Assembly: GCA_018985235.1 (NCBI GenBank)
Contig: JADGIG010000078.1
Span: 1-23,048, forward strand
Reading direction: 5' to 3'
From: Sanchytrium tribonematis
Lineage: Eukaryota; Sanchytriomycota; Sanchytriomycetes; Sanchytriales; Sanchytriaceae
Length of the DNA stretch: 23,048 nt
Under the pieces are notes generated by a model. It saw nothing but the letters and a program-made list of their open reading frames with translations, ran no database searches and was not told the origin of the DNA. Within the stretch, counting starts at the first letter, position 1; each line of letters begins with the position of its first letter. The translations under genes and the position numbers were made by a program. Of the stretch, positions 18,058-23,048 are shown in pieces.

Positions 18058-19912
18058 TCACAATTTATTTGGTAATTTAATCAATTCTCCAAAATTATCC
18101 GCAATATTGTAACTCTCCCAGTCACCAGCAATTGGTGCTTTTATCATGTCTTTGTGGACACCAATGCTCTGACTAATTTTTAATGCTTGCGGGCTCAAAA
18201 GTTTGATATTTTTGGTGAACAAATCACTGAGCACGTCAATGTGATCTTTTGACAATCCTTGAGATACCATAAATGCAGCGTTTTTAATCAAAATTTCAGA
18301 AGCGTAAACCATAAATGATTGAGTCAAAATCCTTAATTAACAGTAATTACGCTTCCAATTGCTTATCACCACTGCTTTTGGCAACTTGGATTTCTTTAAC
18401 AGTACGTTCTGCGCATATTCTCTCACCATATGCTTTACTGAGTCCTTGAATTAAATCACTGCATTCTCTCATCCAAGTTTCAAATAATGAAGATTTCTTC
18501 AATCTAGCTTTCATGTCATTCTGTAATGAAATAATGTATCGGAATTCTTGATATTTTAGCAATTGTAGTAAGCCATTGATACTTACCAATTGATTTGAAG
18601 CAACAGGTTGAATATTGTCATAATTAACTCGCTTTTTGGCGATTGCATCTAGTAGCTCTTTACTAACTTTCTGCATCAAAACAGCATTATCGCCTTCTGC
18701 AGTCATTCCTGCGTGACTAAATCCGATAGACATTCCCAAGTAATTAGCGCTTAAGTATCCCTGACCACCACATCGTTCTCTGCAGACTGTTGCAGTGACT
18801 TGATGATGCCAAGTCATTAATGGCTTAATTACACAACAAAAGCGAATAAGCTCATCTTTAGCAATATTGTTTTGAGCCCAGCAATCCTTGATATAGTTAA
18901 ATCCAATATTTAAAACAATAAGTCTAGATAAGCAAGGAATTAGAGCATTTTGTTGAAGTTGATAAGTCAAAATAGGTGTATCCGATTTTCCAGTTGGACC
19001 AACAGTCAATCTAGAGTTTGAATATGCAAATGCAACATACAAGCTCATCTTTAATCCTCCCATACACATTGAAGCAATGCACAATCTTCCTGCTAAAAGT
19101 TGATCTGCGACTGCCAAAAAACGCGCCCTTTTGTTATTTCCTTTGATATTTGTAACGTATTTACCATTTTGAACATCTGCGTGCTTGTTCAGCAAATTAT
19201 CACGAGGAATCTTGACATGATCAAAAGCCAATTTCGCATTGTCCACACCATTACACTCTAGTTTATAGCCCATGTCATGAATAGTCACACCTGACAATAC
19301 ATTTAAATTTGAATCTCTAATAGGAACTAAAAATGCGTGGATGCCTTCGTGTTTTTGATTTACAAATAATTGTGCAAACACAATAGCGACATGCGCATGC
19401 ATTGCACCATTCGTGATCCAGTATTTCTGAGCCAATGGTGTAGGGGTGTGTATAATAAATTGCCCACCATTTTCGTCGTTTTGAAAATGTGCTGTTGTTT
19501 GCATTTCAACAGCATTATTTCCAAATCCTAACTCAGTCAATCCAAAACATCCAACAGTTTTCATAGAATCAATTTCAGAGATTACTTTTTGGTGTCTCTG
19601 GGTTGATAATTGCTGCATGGTTCCTCCAAACAAATTCAATTGTACGGTCATCTTAGTTGCTGTGCTTCCATCGACTGTACCAACTAATTCATGAACTGTC
19701 AATATATTCAGCGGGTCTTTTAAAAAGTCGTAAACTGATACATAATGAGACATGATAGCTTTCAATCTATCATATGACAATTCCCTGTGTTTTTTTAACG
19801 GAATGTTAAATTGCGGTGTGAATAGAGGAGTGCTCAAAAATTTTCTTAATTTTGCTCTGTTTTCATGATGATCGTGGTCTAGAAGATACTCTAATTTTGG
19901 AAACGGAATCAT
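18058..19912 (-). CDS. ACOX: Peroxisomal acyl-CoA oxidase
   Basis: Join 19912-18351 and 18331-18058 (minus strand) around a 19-nt intron; 611 residues. Seen: the [13 protein letters not shown] segment of the acyl-CoA dehydrogenase/oxidase FAD-binding middle domain, [18 protein letters not shown], and M-T-A-E406-G-D-N-A-V-L-M-Q-K, where E406 is the likely alpha-proton-abstracting base. The C-terminus ends in N-K-L, a PTS1-like tripeptide, though weaker than S-K-L. Known: it oxidises acyl-CoA to trans-2-enoyl-CoA with FAD and passes electrons to oxygen, giving hydrogen peroxide, the first step of peroxisomal beta-oxidation. The stop is TGA, the only TGA seen ending a gene here, which shows that TGA is a real stop in this genome. 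Confidence 0.92.
18332..18350 (-). other. 19-nt spliceosomal intron in the acyl-CoA oxidase gene
   Basis: On the coding strand the intron reads gtaattactgttaattaag, phase 2, splitting a GCG alanine codon. Unspliced RNA reads GCG-TAA, an immediate stop. Excision restores Q-L-E-A-I-L-T-Q-S-F and the C-terminal oxidase domain ending in the PTS1-like tripeptide. Confidence 0.85.
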
Positions 19913-20098
19913 AACAAAGAGTTATTGTTTCAAAATATAATTGGACTGTGGGGTAGTTTAGGCTATTTTTATACTTTCAAAAAAAATGAATAAAAATTGA
20001 AATTGATACCTATTAACAAAGATTGGGTTCGTGTCATATTCGCAATATAATTTTATATGCGTAATTAAAATTAGTGAAAAAATAATTTTTCCAATAGG
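19913..20098. promoter_or_regulatory. Divergent promoter with two CCAAT-type elements
   Basis: ATTGG occurs at 19940-19944 (28 nt upstream of the acyl-CoA oxidase ATG) and at 20022-20026 (73 nt upstream of the SAC3-like ATG). The rest is A/T-rich with poly-A runs and holds no coding frame. Confidence 0.4.
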
Positions 20099-22738
20099 AT
20101 GAAACTTTCAACAAAGCTAGATCCTGAAGAAGATCCAGTACCTCGAAAACCCTTGCCTGGTATCACCGGTGTACAGCAGAAATTACCAAAACTTAAACAC
20201 GACACTGGCAAGAGTGCCGCAGGATCGGTTGTACTAGTCTTGAGAACTCCATATACCCTATTTCGAAGCATATTACAGTTAATATTTAACATCGAAATAC
20301 TGATCAGATATAAATACGACAGAAATGTACACGACATGAATGCCGTTCATAAGTATGTTGAGTACTTAATGTTGGCTATTAGAAAGGATGTCAGTTTTTA
20401 CACTGAAAATCAAAAAAATGTATTGAGCCAACTTAAAGAATACCCAGAAGAAGTAAAACAAATCAATGAAACTTTTCAAGAGCTTTTGAAAAAAGTAGAG
20501 CTGTTGTATTCGGAAAAAACCAGCACCCTTCCCGATTCGTTAGATGATTATGATATAGACTGTTTGAAAGATGATATGGAACTTAATTTACCTTCGCATC
20601 CACTTATGGATGACGAGCAATATTTGGATAGAGACCAGGATCTGGACTTTGAGTGTGAATATTTTCATATTCTGATATTTGCTTTTGTTTTTAAGATTGC
20701 AGCAAGATATTATGCAATTGCACAATATGCGTTAACAGGAAACAGCAACATTGCATTCAGCAGGGCTGCAAATATAGAACAGATCAAGAGATCCCTCTAT
20801 TCCGTGGTTGACTTATGTGTGCCATTTTACAACATACTTAATATTCCTGAATTTGAAGTTAGAGAATACGAAGCATGTCGCTATCTATTTCAAAGCGATT
20901 ACAAGATAAAAGGAATTCCAGACAGATATATGGCTCTTGCGATTGAGCTTAAAGTATGTAACAAGCAATGTAATTTAAATGAGTTTTTGAAAATACTTAA
21001 TAATTGTCCATTTTTCTTGCGCATTTCCGCTGAAACATATATACCCAAATTATGTGGCAAGTGGCTGAGATTAAATTATGCGGGCTTATCGCCTATCGAA
21101 CGAGATTTATACTCGTTTGCAACTAAGTCTTTGACTTTCTTTTCTTTGAAAAAAGAGAATATATTTAAGCATATAAACTTAGACTTAGACTTTAAAAAGA
21201 CAGTGCATTTTTTGGATTTAATTGTGAGAGATCAGGTATTATTTTGTAAATCAGATTCAAGATCAAGCTATTTGTCGGCACTGCGTCGGCTTCAAGATAA
21301 ACAACTGAAAGAGTTTAAGGAAATGAATAAGATTACTTTTGACAAAGAGAAGAAAGAAGAAGCAACGGTTTATTTAACTTATGATGTAAATTGGAAAAAT
21401 GTACCATTTACTCCTCAAATTACAAACACATTTTACTCTCACTCTAATTATGTAAATACAAATCTCAGAGATATAGAATTTGATTTAGCCAACCTTCTAT
21501 TTGACGGAGCTATAAATCTTAATTCTAAAACGTTTATTGTCAAATGGACCGGTAATCCAAATGGCGCAACATATACAAAGAAGTCAAATCCAAAAAGCGT
21601 TAAAAAATCGAGCACAATTCTAGCTTCTTTGCTTAAAAGCAAAAAGGAAATTTCGCCAATTAAACAGGATAAATTTAAGTCCGTCCCACAGCAACAAATT
21701 ATTTCAGCAAAACCAAGTAGTACAGAGTCTGAATTTGAAGGAAGTGATAAAATTAGTGAAGTGTCAGATGTAGCTCTCATAGAATCATCCTCTCCATTTG
21801 CCAAAGTTCAAACACCGATAACAACCAAACTGGACGGTGCTTTTAGCTTTCTTCCATTTTCTAACCAAAAACCTTCAAGCAAATTGAAAACTGAAATAGA
21901 AGTATACTCACCGGACATTGATATGGAAGATGCTCTTTCGCCTGTCGATTCCTCGGCAATAAAGGTCCACAATCCTCCGACTGACCGACCTAGGCTTGCT
22001 GTAACAGCTCCTAAAACATTATTTAAATTTGATATAGCGAAAAATCCGTCTGATTTTTCTTCAACGCAAAGATCCAGCAAGGTTCCGAAAAATGATTCGG
22101 TTGGCAACACATTCAATTTTTCATTTAAATCTAAGATCGCGGATCAAAGTGTTGCTTTCAAACTGCCAGAGATTCGGCCGAGCACTAATGAAGAAACTAC
22201 CACTCTAAAATTCAATACAACTAACAGCAGTCTACAGCCAAATATAGCAAATTTGGCAAAAGACGCGTCAAAAGACATAAAATTGAAGTATAATGGTCAG
22301 CCAAATAGTTTCATTATAGATTCTGAAATTAGAGTGCAAAAGCATCACAAAAATATAATTGTAGATGCTAGGAAAGTTTTTGCGCCGAATAATCCTATTA
22401 ATAGTCATAGAACTGACTTTTTAAATATGAATAAGCAGAAAGAAAATGGTCATTTGCCTCAAAGACAGTCAACTCCTACAAATAGCGTACTCAGTACAGA
22501 CAGTGTTTTCTCGATCAAACCAGAGTACGATGTATTTGTGCCATTTAAAAAAAGGCGACCTAAAGCTCCTTCCCCGATATCTAGTAAAAGACCAAAGTTT
22601 GATGTCAAGTCATTGATCCAACAATCAAATAATTTTGCATCCGAATACGATGATTTGATGGATTTTCAGCCAGGACTTGATCGACTTTTAGAAGAATGCG
22701 AAAAGGATATTTTGAACACAAAGAGTCTTTTTCATTAG
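20099..22738 (+). CDS. SAC3: SAC3/GANP-like mRNA export protein (TREX-2 scaffold)
   Basis: 879 residues from the ATG at 20099, without introns. The N-terminal third follows the SAC3/GANP pattern: R-T-P-Y-T-L-F-R-S-I with a conserved basic/helical run, then Y-L-M-L-A-I-R-K-D-V-S-F in place of the family's R-A-I-R-x-D. Further on, I-K-R-S-L-Y-S-V-V-D-L-C and E-F-E-V-R-E-Y-E-A match the N-x-x-L-x-x-L and E-F-R-x-Y blocks, and N-L-N-E-F-L-K-I-L matches the F-F-K-L segment. Residues about 500-879 are disordered and Ser/Pro-rich, with scattered F-x-F elements (L-F-K-F-D, F-N-F-S-F) and a basic bipartite-like nuclear signal near 815-835 (K-K-R-R-P-K, then K-R-P-K). Known: SAC3 scaffolds TREX-2 at nuclear pores and couples transcription to mRNA export. 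AATAAA at 22746-22751 follows the stop. Confidence 0.55.
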   Translation: MKLSTKLDPEEDPVPRKPLPGITGVQQKLPKLKHDTGKSAAGSVVLVLRTPYTLFRSILQLIFNIEILIRYKYDRNVHDMNAVHKYVEYLMLAIRKDVSFYTENQKNVLSQLKEYPEEVKQINETFQELLKKVELLYSEKTSTLPDSLDDYDIDCLKDDMELNLPSHPLMDDEQYLDRDQDLDFECEYFHILIFAFVFKIAARYYAIAQYALTGNSNIAFSRAANIEQIKRSLYSVVDLCVPFYNILNIPEFEVREYEACRYLFQSDYKIKGIPDRYMALAIELKVCNKQCNLNEFLKILNNCPFFLRISAETYIPKLCGKWLRLNYAGLSPIERDLYSFATKSLTFFSLKKENIFKHINLDLDFKKTVHFLDLIVRDQVLFCKSDSRSSYLSALRRLQDKQLKEFKEMNKITFDKEKKEEATVYLTYDVNWKNVPFTPQITNTFYSHSNYVNTNLRDIEFDLANLLFDGAINLNSKTFIVKWTGNPNGATYTKKSNPKSVKKSSTILASLLKSKKEISPIKQDKFKSVPQQQIISAKPSSTESEFEGSDKISEVSDVALIESSSPFAKVQTPITTKLDGAFSFLPFSNQKPSSKLKTEIEVYSPDIDMEDALSPVDSSAIKVHNPPTDRPRLAVTAPKTLFKFDIAKNPSDFSSTQRSSKVPKNDSVGNTFNFSFKSKIADQSVAFKLPEIRPSTNEETTTLKFNTTNSSLQPNIANLAKDASKDIKLKYNGQPNSFIIDSEIRVQKHHKNIIVDARKVFAPNNPINSHRTDFLNMNKQKENGHLPQRQSTPTNSVLSTDSVFSIKPEYDVFVPFKKRRPKAPSPISSKRPKFDVKSLIQQSNNFASEYDDLMDFQPGLDRLLEECEKDILNTKSLFH

Positions 22739-22952
22739 TGATATAAATAAATTGCAAACACTTCAAAAGATACAATAATCCGTTGATTTTGGTAAATAAA
22801 TCAGTAGCGTATACCCACAAACCTGCCTTTTGAAAAGTACTAGATTGACATCAATAATGAATTAAATCTTAATTACATTCAATTTGAATTAAAGCTGTTA
22901 ATGATTTCTTAATCACAATAATTTCAACAAATTCATATTTCCCTGTAACAAA

Positions 22953-23048
22953 ATGTTGAGCGAATTTCCAAAAAATATTTTAAAAGACTTAACATTACCA
23001 AATTGGGAAGTTAATGAACCTCGACATAGTACTCCTCTAAATAGTTAT
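22953..23048 (+). CDS. Start of an unidentified gene, cut by the window edge
   Basis: The ATG at 22953 (context AAAATGT) opens a frame that runs for 32 codons to the last base of the window. The N-terminus reads M-L-S-E-F-P-K-N-I-L-K-D-L-T-L, which looks like coding sequence but is too short to assign. The 214-nt gap before it holds the SAC3-like poly(A) signal and A/T-rich sequence. Confidence 0.4.
   Translation, partial: MLSEFPKNILKDLTLPNWEVNEPRHSTPLNSY

Noticed and set aside
21448-21804. Minus-strand frame of 118 codons inside the SAC3-like gene (also one at 21808-22116)
   Set aside because: Both lie opposite a long intronless coding frame and are Ser/Leu-rich mirror products of its low-complexity region.
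1-23048. Alternative genetic code, raised by the tiny introns as in ciliates
   Set aside because: TAA, TAG and TGA each end a gene at a position sensible for its family, and no family core contains an in-frame stop.

Overview
This is a gene-dense, AT-rich stretch of nuclear DNA from a eukaryote. The evidence is four GT-AG spliceosomal introns and several typically eukaryotic proteins: Timeless/Tof1, a bridge-like lipid-transfer protein, SAC3, a SPOC-domain protein and a mitochondrial ribosomal protein. TAA, TAG and TGA all end genes, so the code is standard, which argues against ciliates with reassigned stops. A clear IFT57 homologue implies that the organism builds a cilium or flagellum at some life stage. 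Fungal-type proteins, a flagellum, short intergenic gaps and few tiny introns together suggest a zoosporic fungus or a relative (chytrid, rozellid or aphelid-like). This is inference; no marker here fixes the lineage.

Layout. 1-2735 (-) is the N-terminal part of an FMP27/BLTP2-type lipid-transfer protein, cut by the window edge. 3014-5365 (+) holds IFT57, a 67-residue unknown, a nucleoside deaminase and mitochondrial L19. 5376-7471 (-) is Timeless/Tof1. 7657-7875 (+) is a small unknown whose stop overlaps that of a C2H2 zinc-finger (TFIIIA-like) gene at 7872-8612 (-). 8639-11294 (+) is an M1 aminopeptidase. 11495-11857 (+) is an unknown basic protein, and 11861-13369 (-) a SPOC-domain protein of the Bye1/PHF3/DIDO type. 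13507-13941 (+) is a coiled-coil protein. 14008-15639 (+) is a protein with three SUMO-interacting motifs and a degenerate USP-like region. 15663-17267 (-) is an FHA-GAF-adenylate cyclase. 17571-18053 (+) is a four-pass membrane protein, and 18058-19912 (-) a peroxisomal acyl-CoA oxidase. 20099-22738 (+) is a SAC3/GANP-like protein, and the start of another gene is at 22953.

The genes are housekeeping genes with no common pathway or operon logic. The window stands out mainly for its architecture. All four introns I could resolve are 19-20 nt, none a multiple of three, and all lie in the last third of their genes. Most gaps are under 200 nt, convergent stops are 3-23 nt apart or overlap, and an AATAAA hexamer lies in or next to the stop codon in 11 of 16 genes. 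Divergent promoters often carry CCAAT boxes. Two proteins look bacterial in architecture (the FHA-GAF-cyclase and the nucleoside deaminase) and are candidates for horizontal transfer. I saw no tRNA, rRNA, transposon, tandem repeat or CRISPR array.
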